Assembly (NCBI RefSeq): GCF_000024005.1
Contig: NC_013132.1
Coordinates: forward strand, 3,094,001 to 3,158,000
Direction: 5' to 3'
Length of the DNA stretch: 64,000 nt
Source of the DNA: Chitinophaga pinensis DSM 2588
Lineage (GTDB): Bacteria > Bacteroidota > Bacteroidia > Chitinophagales > Chitinophagaceae
This document shows, piece after piece, positions 8,785-18,018 of the stretch (position 1 is the first letter of the stretch; every line of letters begins with the position of its first letter). The notes under the pieces are model-generated. The model was given only the letters and a program-made list of their open reading frames with translations, did not search any database and was not told the DNA's origin. The position numbers and the translations under genes are program-made.

Positions 8785-9166
8785 TCCGGACTATTGCGTC
8801 GATCCGGATAGAAGGTGCTTCGCATTATTCCCTCACTTTTCTCAAAAATTTTTAGAAAGCTTTTTTTGATTTCACATTTGCATAGCAATCAATGATGATT
8901 GTTATATATACAATAGTTAATCCCCGGAAGATATGAATAAGTACGTAGGTCTTTATCCATGAGGTACTCATCTTACTTTGCACAATAGTGTAACAGTTGT
9001 AGGTTTAAGCGTATGGTCCGGTAGTCTTGCCGGACCATTTTTTTTAATTGAACACTTCGCTATAAGGTGAGGAATCAGTGGAATGGCTACGACAAAACAC
9101 GATTTGACAACGTCGGGCAATTACTCTTAACTGAAATTTGCAGCTGTTAAGCAATACCAATAAGCA
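8785..9166. other. Intergenic region with an orphan terminator
   Basis: No gene is visible. A strong intrinsic terminator at 9013-9046 has no protein-coding gene pointing into it within about 230 bases, and a TTACTTTG box-like sequence lies about 40 bases before it. See findings for a possible small RNA. Confidence 0.4.
9013..9046 (+). terminator. Intrinsic terminator, orphan
   Basis: ATGGTCCGG and CCGGACCAT form a perfect 9-bp stem with an 8-nt loop (9013-9038), followed by nine T residues. This is a textbook plus-strand Rho-independent terminator. Confidence 0.75.
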
Positions 9167-10084
9167 ATGCAACAATCAGTAAAATTCTCAAACAGGGCCT
9201 GGGAAGTTGCGGCAGATCTTTATCTGCCGGACAACCTTGATAAAACCAAAAAGCATACAGCAATTATTTGTGTTCATCCGGGTAGCAGCGTAAAAGAACA
9301 GACGGCAGGTCTCTACGCGGCTAAACTATCGAAGGAGGGATTTATAGCAATCGCCTTTGATGCTTCTTTTCAGGGGGAAAGCGGCGGTATGCCCCGTTAC
9401 CTGGAAGATCCTGTGACCCGTGTGGAAGACATCCGTTGTGCGGTGGACTATCTGACTACTGTAGACTTTGTAGGTAGTGAACGTATCGGTGTACTAGGGA
9501 TTTGTGCGGGTGGTGGTTACGCGGCAAATGCAGCCCTTACGGAAAGACGTATCAAAGCGGTTGTGTCTGTTTCTCCTACGAATATCGGTCGCGCTTACAG
9601 AGAAAACAGTACAATAGCAACACTGGAAGCAGTCGGCCGACAACGTACGGCAGAAGCAAACGGAGCAGCTGCCTTGATTACACCGTGGACGCCGGCGTCT
9701 GCAGCAGCTGCAAGGCAGGCTGGGTTGACAGATGCGGATCTGCTGGAGGCAATAGATTATTATAGAACCTCCAGGGGAGAACATCCGAATGCCAACAATC
9801 AGCTGCGCTTTACCAGTATCAGTTCCATCATGGCATTTGATGCTTTCCATCTGGCAGAATATTTATTAACGCAGCCTTTACTGGTGATAGTGGGAGATAG
9901 GGTCGGTTCATTCGGCGCTTACAGAGATGGCTTTGAGCTGTATAATAAAGCTGCGTCAAAAGATAAAAGCATTCATACCGTAAAAGGAGCTGGCCATTAC
10001 GATCTTTATGATCAACCGGCAGCGACAACGGAAGCAGTTGGGAAAATTGTTCCCTTTCTGCAGAAAGCTCTTTCGGCGGAATAG
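9167..10084 (+). CDS. Alpha/beta hydrolase, dienelactone hydrolase-like (Cys nucleophile)
   Basis: This 305-residue cytoplasmic protein has an alpha/beta-hydrolase fold. The oxyanion region is CVHPGSSVKEQ (about 35), FQGESGG follows near 72, and the nucleophile elbow is GICAGGGYAAN near 112, with Cys where most hydrolases have Ser. The late Asp is in VGDRVGSFGAY and the His in GAGHYDLYD. The Cys elbow and overall pattern match the DLH/YcjY-type hydrolases of Bacteroidota. The substrate is unknown. It is followed by a perfect terminator hairpin and then an AraC gene. Confidence 0.82.
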   Translation: MQQSVKFSNRAWEVAADLYLPDNLDKTKKHTAIICVHPGSSVKEQTAGLYAAKLSKEGFIAIAFDASFQGESGGMPRYLEDPVTRVEDIRCAVDYLTTVDFVGSERIGVLGICAGGGYAANAALTERRIKAVVSVSPTNIGRAYRENSTIATLEAVGRQRTAEANGAAALITPWTPASAAAARQAGLTDADLLEAIDYYRTSRGEHPNANNQLRFTSISSIMAFDAFHLAEYLLTQPLLVIVGDRVGSFGAYRDGFELYNKAASKDKSIHTVKGAGHYDLYDQPAATTEAVGKIVPFLQKALSAE

Positions 10085-10097
10085 CAATCAGTTAGTG

Positions 10098-10134
10098 CAA
10101 AAGGGATTACCCTGTTAACGGGTAATCCCTTTTG
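10098..10134. terminator. Symmetrical terminator hairpin
   Basis: CAAAAGGGATTACCC and GGGTAATCCCTTTTG form a perfect 15-bp stem with a 7-nt loop, flanked by A and T runs on either side, so it could work in both directions. It separates the hydrolase from the AraC gene. Confidence 0.75.
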
Positions 10135-10158
10135 CTTAAATTTACAGATCAGCCGTTT

Positions 10159-11070
10159 ATGAATAATATTCAAACGATATCAGCATTTCACCGTTTATTA
10201 TCATTACCAGCTCCTACACATCCGCTGGTGAGCGTGGCGCGTCTGCAGGATAGAAAATCCGCTAACGATGATATCTGGCAACCCTTTTCTGTTGATTTTT
10301 ATACGATATCCCTGAAAAGGGAGGTCCGGGCCAGGATGAAGTATGGTCAGCAGTATTATGATTTTGACACCGGGATCATGAGTTTTACTTCACCCAGACA
10401 GGCGCAATTACTTGAAATGGTAGATGAAAGTACAGCTGGTCCTCAATTTGGGAAAGGGTTTGTACTCATGTTGCATCCGGACTTTTTAAGACGACATCCC
10501 CTGGCGACGACTATCAGAAATTATGGTTTCTTCTCTTATGCCGTGAACGAATCACTGCATCTTTCTGCACAGGAGGAGCGGAACATTATAGACGTTTTCA
10601 GAAAGATAGAACAGGAGGGAAAGCATATTGACAAACATACACAGCCGGTGATGCTTTCACAGATAGACTTACTCTTGAATTATTGTAATCGCTTTTATGA
10701 ACGGCAGTTCATCACCCGTAAAGCGGTTAACAGTGATTTACTAATGAAGCTTGAACAGCTCCTGGATAAATGGTTTGAAACGAATGATGATTTTAAGCGA
10801 TCACTTCCTACGGTGGAATATCTTGCAGGTAAATTAAACTTGTCTCCGCATTATCTGACAGATATGTTACGCGCGTTGACTGGACAAAGTACCCAGGCAC
10901 ATATTCATGAGAAGCTGATTGAAAAAGCGAAAGAAAGATTGTCAACGACTACACTTTCCGTCAGTGAGATTGCCTATGAACTTGGTTTTGAGCATCCACA
11001 GTCTTTTAGTAAGTTGTTTAAGGCGAAGACAGCATTGTCTCCTTCAGCATTCAGGGAGTCTTTTAGTTGA
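10159..11070 (+). CDS. AraC-family transcriptional regulator
   Basis: The 303-residue protein starts at ATG 10159; the upstream TTG at 10132 lies in the terminator stem. The N-terminal half is a cupin-like sensor region. The C-terminal AraC domain has two helix-turn-helix units: VEYLAGKLNLSPHYLTDMLRALTG near residue 225 and SVSEIAYELGFEHPQSFSKLFK near 275. This type often activates a neighbouring hydrolase or oxidoreductase gene. The DLH-like hydrolase just upstream is the obvious candidate, by inference only. Confidence 0.88.
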   Translation: MNNIQTISAFHRLLSLPAPTHPLVSVARLQDRKSANDDIWQPFSVDFYTISLKREVRARMKYGQQYYDFDTGIMSFTSPRQAQLLEMVDESTAGPQFGKGFVLMLHPDFLRRHPLATTIRNYGFFSYAVNESLHLSAQEERNIIDVFRKIEQEGKHIDKHTQPVMLSQIDLLLNYCNRFYERQFITRKAVNSDLLMKLEQLLDKWFETNDDFKRSLPTVEYLAGKLNLSPHYLTDMLRALTGQSTQAHIHEKLIEKAKERLSTTTLSVSEIAYELGFEHPQSFSKLFKAKTALSPSAFRESFS

Positions 11071-11153
11071 GCTAAGGGCTTGCGTTAGTCGTAGTTACAG
11101 CTGATTTCTTAACAAACCGTGTAACATAAATTTTTGACCGATATGAGTAAAAG

Positions 11154-11184
11154 CGCCGGGGATATTAATCTCCGGCGTTTGCTT
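11154..11184. terminator. Terminator between convergent genes
   Basis: CGCCGGGGA and TCTCCGGCG pair (with one G:T) around a short AT loop at 11154-11177, followed by TTTGCTTTT. It lies between the AraC gene and the convergent EthD gene and may serve both. Confidence 0.6.
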
Positions 11185-11221
11185 TTAGATGGTCACCTGT
11201 GGATATAGCATCTATTCAATA

Positions 11222-11572
11222 TTATGCTATTGTTACATCGACTACTATTTTTTCGTCACAGACCAGGCTTACTACCTCATTCAACTTGAAGAAATTACTT
11301 TCGTCCGGATGTACCTTCAGTTTGTAATTTTCGCTGGAGAAAAACGTATTGAAATCTTCCATTGAAGAGAAGTAGATGTCAGTGACACCATCGTATTGAG
11401 GCGCGGGAAAACCTGCTACTTCGGTAGGATGGGAGACAACATATTTTTTAACGTACTTTTGAGATTCAGGAATGGACATAAATAACGGCGCATGATGCTG
11501 ACGATGGTAATTAATGAAATCTTCTTTACTCATACCATCAGTCCGGCGGATTAGAAATGTGAATTTCAGCAT
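11222..11572 (-). CDS. EthD-domain protein
   Basis: The protein has 116 residues from ATG 11572; the longer frame to 11620 adds an unlikely N-terminus. The pattern MLKFTFLIRRTDGMSKEDF followed by HRQHHAPL near residue 25 is the EthD signature, an alpha/beta ferredoxin-like dimer. A second motif, GVTDIYFSS, lies near residue 66. EthD proteins act with oxygenases or as small cyclases. It is divergent from the HxlR gene at 11682, which probably regulates it. Confidence 0.83.
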   Translation of the reverse strand: MLKFTFLIRRTDGMSKEDFINYHRQHHAPLFMSIPESQKYVKKYVVSHPTEVAGFPAPQYDGVTDIYFSSMEDFNTFFSSENYKLKVHPDESNFFKLNEVVSLVCDEKIVVDVTIA

Positions 11573-11681
11573 GTTTTTTATTTTAAATGCAAAGCTATTT
11601 TTAAGCTGACTGGCAGTCAATACCGGACAATTTTATGCGGGTATTTTTACTAACACCTCTTTCACCTAATTTTATAAATTC

Positions 11682-12053
11682 ATGTATAAGAAGAAAACAC
11701 CCATTCAAATAAATTGTGGTCTACATTTCTTTAAAGAATTATTGAATGGGAAATGGAAGTTGATGCTTATTTATTATGTGTCCCAGGGGTTTCACCGCCC
11801 CAGTGAATTACAACAAAAGATACAGAATGGTGATCGCAGAGTACTGGATAAGCAGTTAGGGGAACTGGTGAATCATGGTTTTTTGGAAAAACAGGTATAC
11901 AATACAAAGATGCCTAAAGTGGAATACAAGTTGACGCCATTAGGTAATGACTTAGTTCCGCTTATTATAGTGATGGAAAAATGGGGAGAGGAACACAGGG
12001 AGGATCTTGAAAAAGGATTGAAGAATGATCCTAAGTTTACGGACGTTTTGTAA
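11682..12053 (+). CDS. HxlR-family transcriptional regulator
   Basis: This 123-residue winged-helix protein has the HxlR core LLNGKWKLMLIYYV near residue 22, the recognition helix DRRVLDKQLGELV near 52, and PKVEYKLTPLG in the wing. Cys12 near the N-terminus could be the sensing residue. It is divergently transcribed from the EthD gene with a spacer of about 110 bases, the same arrangement as the HxlR/reductase pair at 2.7-3.9 kb. Confidence 0.88.
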   Translation: MYKKKTPIQINCGLHFFKELLNGKWKLMLIYYVSQGFHRPSELQQKIQNGDRRVLDKQLGELVNHGFLEKQVYNTKMPKVEYKLTPLGNDLVPLIIVMEKWGEEHREDLEKGLKNDPKFTDVL

Positions 12054-12170
12054 AAAGGTGCTGACTTCATTGGCGAAACGATTGAATATATTTTAAAGCT
12101 TACTTGAAAGCCGTACTATCGCCTTCATTAATATAGGGAATATTGCTGGAATTCAGACAGTGTTGAACTT

Positions 12171-14483
12171 TTAATGGACAGGCGCTTTCTGCGTATCATA
12201 GTGCTTCAGTTCATCAGGCAGCCAGGAAGGATAGGTGCTTACTTTTTCCTTCACATGATCTGACACAGGTACTTTCCAGATATCGAAGAATTGTGTAAGA
12301 TTGGTTTTGGTTACATCGCAAATAGTCAGGAACCAAAGGTTTCGCTTGTCTTCCTGCGATTGAGGGTATTGTTCCTTCGGCATAGCCCTGTATTTTGTAA
12401 AAGTATCCTCTATACTTTGCCAGCCAAACTGCTGTATGAGCTCTATGTACATGCAAAGCGCCAGAAAGGGATCCTGACCCCACTTTTCAAAGGATGGGTT
12501 GTTTTGCAGGTAGTTGTTGATCTTTTTCAATACAATTTCTTTACTGGCAATTTCTTCGTGATTGTAGATGCCTTTGTGCAGTACTTTATTATAAACATGC
12601 ATGGTGAACAGGTTTACCGTAACTTCCTGTAATTCGCCAAAGTCAATGCCCCAGAACTGATGACGGTGTCCTAATTCGTGGAACAGTCCCCAGGAGCCGT
12701 TAGCGCGAACCTGGGATTCATCCAGCATCAATGCACAACTTTGATCATCCGGCACGATGATGCGCTCTGGCGCTGTGTACATGTAACCATATGCGACATC
12801 CTGGTCTACGACTACTCTTTCGGGATGGGAACGGATACGGGATATCCTGGCCAGATCGGCATCTGCATCCATTACTTCGTTCCAGAACTGCATAAGTTTC
12901 ACCGGATTATCCAATTGGCGGATGCGGTAAGCAGGTACAGTAAGGATGATTTTATCTGTGGCCAGTTCAGCCCAGGGAGCCGGGTTGTTACGAATGCTAT
13001 TTATCCAGGAGGCTTCACTGGTCTGACCCAGTTTAAAGTAGGGCGCCTTGACAACACCTGTTACGGTAATGGTGATCTCTTTGAGTGTAGTGGTATCACT
13101 AACATTGAGCTGCAGTAGTCCTCCAAAAGGGGAGTAGATAAGTGTAGTGTCATTGTCCAGTGAGAAGGTGCGTACCATATTTTCGGCACTACGGGTCAGT
13201 TGGGTGAGGTCCGCCAGGTCATCATTGTGTACCCCTATCTGTGCTTTCAGATGCTGTGTTTTGTCTTTACTTTGCAGTATAACCTTCACTTCCGTGCCAG
13301 GCGGTACATACAGTCCTGTAGGATGTGGTCTGAAGTAGATGGCGGTAGGTTCCAGCAAACCTTGTGTCCCTACCTGCACCGGTACCGTGATACTGGTGGT
13401 AATGCGGGTAGCGGTATCCGGTACAAGGCCGGGAAAGTAACGGGCGCCTGGAGATACTGCATGTTTATCGTCGATAAGAGAACGCGTCTTCCCGAAAAAA
13501 CGGCGGGTAAGATGATAACGTACCTTTTCTTCCGTATTTGACAATATTAGCGGATTTTGCGGTGTGGGAATTGTCAGGGTATCCGGCACCTTATATTGCG
13601 CTTTAAGGGTCTGCAGAACAGCGGCGTTAATATCGTTATTTTCGAACAACAGGTCCACAGTAGGCTGCACGATATACTTATCGGTAATATCATCAACGAT
13701 GCCGGTAGACGGGCGTTTCAGCAAAGGGAGCATACTGGACAGATGGAGATAGTCAGGTACACTATCTAAGATCAGTTCCTTATTTTGATAAGTACTATAA
13801 AAGGCCATGTTTATATCATAGAGACCGGCTTTTGCCAACAGCGTATTGATACCGGCATTCTGTATGGTACCGGGAGCAGCAAGCATTTTATAATATATTT
13901 GCTCATAAGGAGACACCTGTATGAGCGTGCCTCCATTACGTACAAAGGTTTCCAGGGTTTTGAGTGTATCTTTATCAGTTACATCTGTTTCCAGGTAGAT
14001 AATATCAGTATTTTTTTCTATACCTGCGTTGCTTATGGGGTAGGTACTTATATGACGCTGAGATGCCAGTTGCAGGAAGGAGCTGTCTGCACTTGTATAA
14101 AGGCCCATTTTGGGGCGTTTACGACCATTACCCGCCCATATGAACATGTTTTGCACCAGTTGCTGTACGTTGGCGTCATGAAGCAGATCTTTATGTAAAT
14201 AGGCGCCACTGCCAAAGGCAATGAGCTTACCCTTGCCGAGTGGAGCAGCTGCGATCACATTCAATTTCACAGGCATCTCAACATCAAGGTTGGCGACGGC
14301 GATATTTTCTGCAGCATCATTGAACGCGAGCAGGACAAACACGACGTGAGAGGTATCCGGCAATGGCAGGTGCTGTACGTTTTTGAGCAGTAAAGGTTTG
14401 TATAACGTTTGTGCGGTGACACGCTGGGGAGATAGGGTGAACAACAGGTATAATATAAGTACAGGCACACTGGAAAGCTTCAT
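12171..14483 (-). CDS. Peptidase M60-like secreted metalloprotease
   Basis: This 770-residue protein starts at ATG 14483 with a signal peptide (VLILYLLFTLSPQRVTA, cleavage before Q). A central glutamine-amidotransferase-like region comes first (LIAFGSGAYLHKDLL, then ISTYPIS). The C-terminal half is an M60 (enhancin/SslE-like) gluzincin domain with HELGHRHQ near residue 601 and a downstream Glu in ELQEVTV. M60 enzymes cut mucin-like O-glycoproteins, so it is likely exported to degrade host or environmental glycoproteins. It is monocistronic. Confidence 0.85.
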   Translation of the reverse strand: MKLSSVPVLILYLLFTLSPQRVTAQTLYKPLLLKNVQHLPLPDTSHVVFVLLAFNDAAENIAVANLDVEMPVKLNVIAAAPLGKGKLIAFGSGAYLHKDLLHDANVQQLVQNMFIWAGNGRKRPKMGLYTSADSSFLQLASQRHISTYPISNAGIEKNTDIIYLETDVTDKDTLKTLETFVRNGGTLIQVSPYEQIYYKMLAAPGTIQNAGINTLLAKAGLYDINMAFYSTYQNKELILDSVPDYLHLSSMLPLLKRPSTGIVDDITDKYIVQPTVDLLFENNDINAAVLQTLKAQYKVPDTLTIPTPQNPLILSNTEEKVRYHLTRRFFGKTRSLIDDKHAVSPGARYFPGLVPDTATRITTSITVPVQVGTQGLLEPTAIYFRPHPTGLYVPPGTEVKVILQSKDKTQHLKAQIGVHNDDLADLTQLTRSAENMVRTFSLDNDTTLIYSPFGGLLQLNVSDTTTLKEITITVTGVVKAPYFKLGQTSEASWINSIRNNPAPWAELATDKIILTVPAYRIRQLDNPVKLMQFWNEVMDADADLARISRIRSHPERVVVDQDVAYGYMYTAPERIIVPDDQSCALMLDESQVRANGSWGLFHELGHRHQFWGIDFGELQEVTVNLFTMHVYNKVLHKGIYNHEEIASKEIVLKKINNYLQNNPSFEKWGQDPFLALCMYIELIQQFGWQSIEDTFTKYRAMPKEQYPQSQEDKRNLWFLTICDVTKTNLTQFFDIWKVPVSDHVKEKVSTYPSWLPDELKHYDTQKAPVH

Positions 14484-14830
14484 CGGGTTATTTTTAGGTA
14501 AAATACAGGAACAAAATTGTATAAGCAAGTGCGGAAGTCCGTTAAGTTCGACTTTAGGTAGTGGGAGTTATTGATGTCCACCTATTATGTTACTATCCCC
14601 AACACACTACAAAGGCAACTTATGGAACGACATCAGGTTTAATCGGACAGAATAACATCTTCCCACGGTAGGCTCAACCTTTATTTTAATCTCCTGCAAT
14701 CAATTTTATTATTAAAGGATCAGTCAGCAAAGGCAATCGGAAATACATTATTAGTGTAATTCTAATTGCCTTTATATCTTTTCTAAAAGAGCTATAAATA
14801 TGTCTGAGATGTACTAATGAAATAAAAGCG
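14484..14830. other. Intergenic region, nothing recognised
   Basis: This AT-rich spacer separates the M60 gene from the DUF1737 gene. A 64-codon frame at 14686-14880 overlaps the next gene and has no coding character. Confidence 0.4.
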
Positions 14831-15064
14831 CTACTTGACCATGGCTTGCGTATAACGTTGTTCGTTAACACTAACACCACCTAATGGTTGAAATCCATTA
14901 GTCATCTGAAAACGTACTGCTTCTTCCAGATCAGCCGCTCCGGCCCGTTCAACTATAATATAGTCTTCAGTTCGATCTATAGAATTGGAGTTAGCAAATA
15001 GCTTTAAGTAGGAAAATATGCCAAGGAGTAGGGCAATAGCGGCAATAATATAGTATTTCATCAT
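14831..15064 (-). CDS. DUF1737-type small membrane-anchored protein
   Basis: This 77-residue protein has one N-terminal hydrophobic helix (about 5-22). The soluble part has the DUF1737 pattern: YIIVERAGAADLEEAV, then NGFQPLGGVSV and a final YTQAMVK. The domain is small and of unknown function. It is common in Bacteroidota and Proteobacteria. Confidence 0.72.
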   Translation of the reverse strand: MMKYYIIAAIALLLGIFSYLKLFANSNSIDRTEDYIIVERAGAADLEEAVRFQMTNGFQPLGGVSVNEQRYTQAMVK

Positions 15065-15368
15065 GTGAGTTTTGTGTTTAATTGCTGAAGAGTTGAATAA
15101 TGAATAGTTAGTTAAGTGTTCTTGTGATAGCGTAAGATGACGATTGACCCAGGTAGAATAGTTCCTGGTTGTTATAATAATGGGTGTTTCGTATAATCGG
15201 AATAAATGGGGGTTAGTAGTAGTGTAAATCTAAAAAGAAGCGAGAATTTAAAAAATACCAACTAGTTTGTATTTTTTAAATTCCTTTTTTACCTTTCCAC
15301 TCGTATAATATACAACAAACTGAAGATAATTGGGCTAATACTCAAATGGTTTTATTTACAGATAAAGT

Positions 15369-15578
15369 ATGGAAATTAACGGCAAGTTCTCCAAAGAGAT
15401 AATTGATAAGTTTCATGAGATCCACGATGGTAACAATGATAATCTTAAAAACATACCTCCTGTTTTTCTCAAGGCAGGGATGGGTTACATGGATATATTG
15501 GTATTGACCAGAGCGGAATTGGGCTTGGGGCTGGGGGAGGCTATTATGCTGCTGGAAATTCCGGATGCGGTTGTGTAA
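15369..15578 (+). CDS. Hypothetical small protein
   Basis: A 69-residue protein starts at ATG 15369 and ends in a helix reading ELGLGLGEAIMLLEIPD. This loosely resembles the loop-helix of the L7/L12 C-terminal fold (LGLKEAKxLV), but the similarity is too weak to name it. No partner gene is close. Confidence 0.45.
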   Translation: MEINGKFSKEIIDKFHEIHDGNNDNLKNIPPVFLKAGMGYMDILVLTRAELGLGLGEAIMLLEIPDAVV

Positions 15579-15743
15579 GGTGTAATAATCTGTAATAGCT
15601 GGTAGGTGGCAATTTGAGAGGGGAATTATCATGGAAGAATGTCATAATCGTAAGAATTGTTTTCCAGATGAACGATTGAGGCGGAAAAGAGCGTGATTTA
15701 TATTATGGAATGTTCTCCTCTAATTTGTAGTAAAGTGTAATTT

Positions 15744-16070
15744 ATGATAGCAATTTCAAATGGCTTCTCATATATTCTTCCCGATAGTAAAGGGAAACCA
15801 TATACTATTAAAGTCAATTTTACTTCAATGCCACAATCGTATGAAATATCGCCAGGTGAGCCTATTGATATTATTTCAGTGACAGTTCTTAAAATAGATG
15901 AAGAGAGCGGATTTCAAGAGATTTTTAACTACTACATCAGGGACATGAATGGTGAATTATCCATTGGTACAATGAAAAAACAGCAGTTTAATCCTATAAA
16001 GAGTCAGATGCTTGAGGAGCTAAAGGAACAGGTGTTGGTCAGGTATGAGGATATTGCAAAAGAGAAATGA
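15744..16070 (+). CDS. Hypothetical protein
   Basis: A 108-residue soluble protein with beta-rich N-terminal half (FSYILPDSKGKPYTIKVNF) and a charged helical C-terminus (SQMLEELKEQVLVRYEDI). I do not recognise the family. A 56-codon frame overlaps its last 26 bases and may be a translationally coupled partner. Confidence 0.5.
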   Translation: MIAISNGFSYILPDSKGKPYTIKVNFTSMPQSYEISPGEPIDIISVTVLKIDEESGFQEIFNYYIRDMNGELSIGTMKKQQFNPIKSQMLEELKEQVLVRYEDIAKEK

Positions 16071-16215
16071 CAGTGATGGAAGTAGTTTTCAACCAGGGCC
16101 CATCATTGTTATGTCCCAGGCCGGAGTAGATTGTAAATTGTCTATAGCTGACACGAAGAGCGTTATAGAATGTCTAAAGGTGATTCGGGTGGTGTTGGAT
16201 AATGGCGAAGGTTAG
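16045..16215 (+). CDS. Possible small overlapping ORF
   Basis: An ATG at 16045 opens a 56-codon frame, offset from and overlapping the end of the preceding gene. The second half looks protein-like (IIVMSQAGVDCKLSIAD, then VIECLKVIRVVLD). An overlap of this size is common in coupled pairs, but there is no family support. Confidence 0.3.
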   Translation: MRILQKRNDSDGSSFQPGPIIVMSQAGVDCKLSIADTKSVIECLKVIRVVLDNGEG

Positions 16216-16663
16216 TCGAATGAGGTTTGGAGATTATCGAAATAATATAGTGCCTGATTGTTTTTATCCCTGGTCTGACAAATCTCAAAGGATTTAACCT
16301 GGTCTTTGAAAGATAGTACCGTAGATGGCTTGGAGGGGTATATTGGGGTATCCTGCGATATTCGAAGGGTCGAACGGAACGGATGCAGCATTGTATATAA
16401 CATCCCTTTACTATGATTTGCTAAGCTCACAGGACGTAGTCTTTCCACATTTAAAAGGAATTTTGAAAATTTAATAAAGTGGGATTATTAGGCTTGCGTC
16501 TTACCTGACAGGTAAAGATGAAAACAATCGTTAGTTAATTTGAAAATTATTAATGCTTCCTGATGCCTGGGCCTCTTACTTTAAAGGCTGTGTGATGGTA
16601 AATGGGATTTTATCCTCATTTACCTTTCACAAGCGGTTTGGATTTTTTAGAGACATTGATGAA
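16216..16663. other. Intergenic region, nothing recognised
   Basis: A 78-codon minus frame at 16212-16448 lacks recognisable features. I see no repeats, terminators or RNA genes. Confidence 0.35.
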
Positions 16664-16927
16664 TTAAACATTGGTAAGTCTTCTCGCTATTACTTCATTA
16701 TCACGTAAAATGATCCATTCTTCCTGATCATCCCCAATATACACGCCATAATAAGGTGTACACTGTTTCATACGTTGTTTTAGCGCTCTGATGCCTGTAA
16801 GAAAACCCTGCTCTTTCGTCGTTTGATAAACATACTTTGAGCAGGAATGTTTAAAAATGCAACGCCTTCTCCATTTTTTAGGAATAATCCAATAAATATG
16901 AATAAGAGAAATAAACAGCCATCTCAT
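16664..16927 (-). CDS. YidD-like membrane protein insertion factor
   Basis: This 87-residue protein opens with a hydrophobic/amphipathic helix (WLFISLIHIYWIIPKKW). It then carries the YidD pattern CIFKHSCSKYV with two Cys, EQGFLTGIRALKQRMKQC, and a short acidic tail. Genuine YidD lies beside yidC/rnpA; here the gene stands alone behind a DUF4177 gene, so it is more likely a paralogue with an adapted role. It starts 3 bases after the stop of the upstream gene. Confidence 0.62.
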   Translation of the reverse strand: MRWLFISLIHIYWIIPKKWRRRCIFKHSCSKYVYQTTKEQGFLTGIRALKQRMKQCTPYYGVYIGDDQEEWIILRDNEVIARRLTNV

Positions 16928-16930
16928 AGA

Positions 16931-17158
16931 CTATTTTTTAAATACGAGGACGTTGTAAGTTGTAACGAAGGCTGGTTGAGCACCTATCCCAAAACATCCC
17001 TGGTCTGCGGCGATAGCTGTTTCTACTGAATCCATCCGGATATATTCCCAACCCTGATTCACATTGTCATCAATAATGGTTTGCATCTGGTGTGCTACTG
17101 TTGTTGAGGTATCATTCCTGGTGATTTGTGCTGTAAAGGGGACTACTTTAAATTCCAT
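16931..17158 (-). CDS. DUF4177-like small protein
   Basis: A 75-residue protein in which FKVVPFTAQITRND, a run of about 15 residues (VAHQMQTIIDDNVN), QGWEYIRMDSVE and a final strand TYNVLVFKK follow the DUF4177 pattern (EYKVVxF ... GWELV ... ). The function of the family is unknown. It forms an apparent two-gene operon with the YidD-like gene. Confidence 0.6.
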   Translation of the reverse strand: MEFKVVPFTAQITRNDTSTTVAHQMQTIIDDNVNQGWEYIRMDSVETAIAADQGCFGIGAQPAFVTTYNVLVFKK

Positions 17159-17229
17159 TGATTTAAATTTTAAAAATTGATTACTGAAGCTTCTGGAGAA
17201 CTTCTCCTGAAACCGTTATAGTTTAGTTT

Positions 17230-17477
17230 TTACGTTGATAAAATCGAAATCAGTTTATCTAAATCTTCCTGTTTACACCATATATATCATTTGCCATCAT
17301 ATTGATCAATCTTCAAAAATAGAGATTATCTATTTTACTTCTAAGGCATCCGGCTTGAAATCCTCCACTGCTTTTATAGACAATCTCAGTATATATTTCA
17401 CGTATGGTGTTAAGTGTTTTATTCTTAATAAGATTAAGTGAATTCAGTAATACAGGCAATTCATCACTGTCTGGCAT
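17230..17477 (-). pseudogene. Possible decayed small gene
   Basis: An ATG at 17477 opens a 54-codon minus frame with plausible protein sequence (MPDSDELPVLLNSL near the start) that stops at 17313. In another frame immediately downstream, protein-like codons resume as WCKQEDLDKLISILST and a stop at 17232-17230. This suggests one short gene broken by small indels. The family is not recognised. Confidence 0.3.
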
Positions 17478-18018
17478 GTACTTTTATCTCTGTAAGTAAC
17501 AGGCACTTCCATCTTAGCTAATCAGATCGGTTATTTTGGGTCTCTGCACCTGGGAGTTTTTCACTGAATCTTCTCTGCTAAAATAATTTTATTGATTGAG
17601 TTTAGGATTTACGCAACTCAAAAAGGGGAAAAATCCTGTAAGGGTACAGGACTGCTTAAAATTAATATGGGCACAACAATCATCTTTCAGACCTGGAGTT
17701 GAAGCCTGTGAGCAGGGGGGACTTATCGGACTATTAAAATATTTAGTATCATAAATTGTCTTGAACGATAACGGCAAGCTATACATTAATCTGATCCTAA
17801 GTTAGTGTATAGATCTGAAGCCCATTGCTTTCGTTGATACTGAAATGGCCCCCAACAGTCATAGGATGCTCGATATTGGGAGTATCAAAAGTAGCGGGGT
17901 GATTTTTTTACGGTATAGCTGTTGCCGTATTTATTGCTTGTATAAAATAACCATAGATTGCGTATTGTAAAAACCTTATTGTATGAAAGGTATCCTTCAT
18001 ACAATAAGGTTTCACAAG
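17478..18018. other. Non-coding stretch
   Basis: No convincing gene; frames at 17589-17786 and 17885-18094 have no coding features. ATACAATAAGGTTT is present inverted and direct at about 17966-18015 (AACCTTATTGTAT ... ATACAATAAGGTT), forming a hairpin just after the DUF6520-like gene and probably terminating its transcript. Confidence 0.45.
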
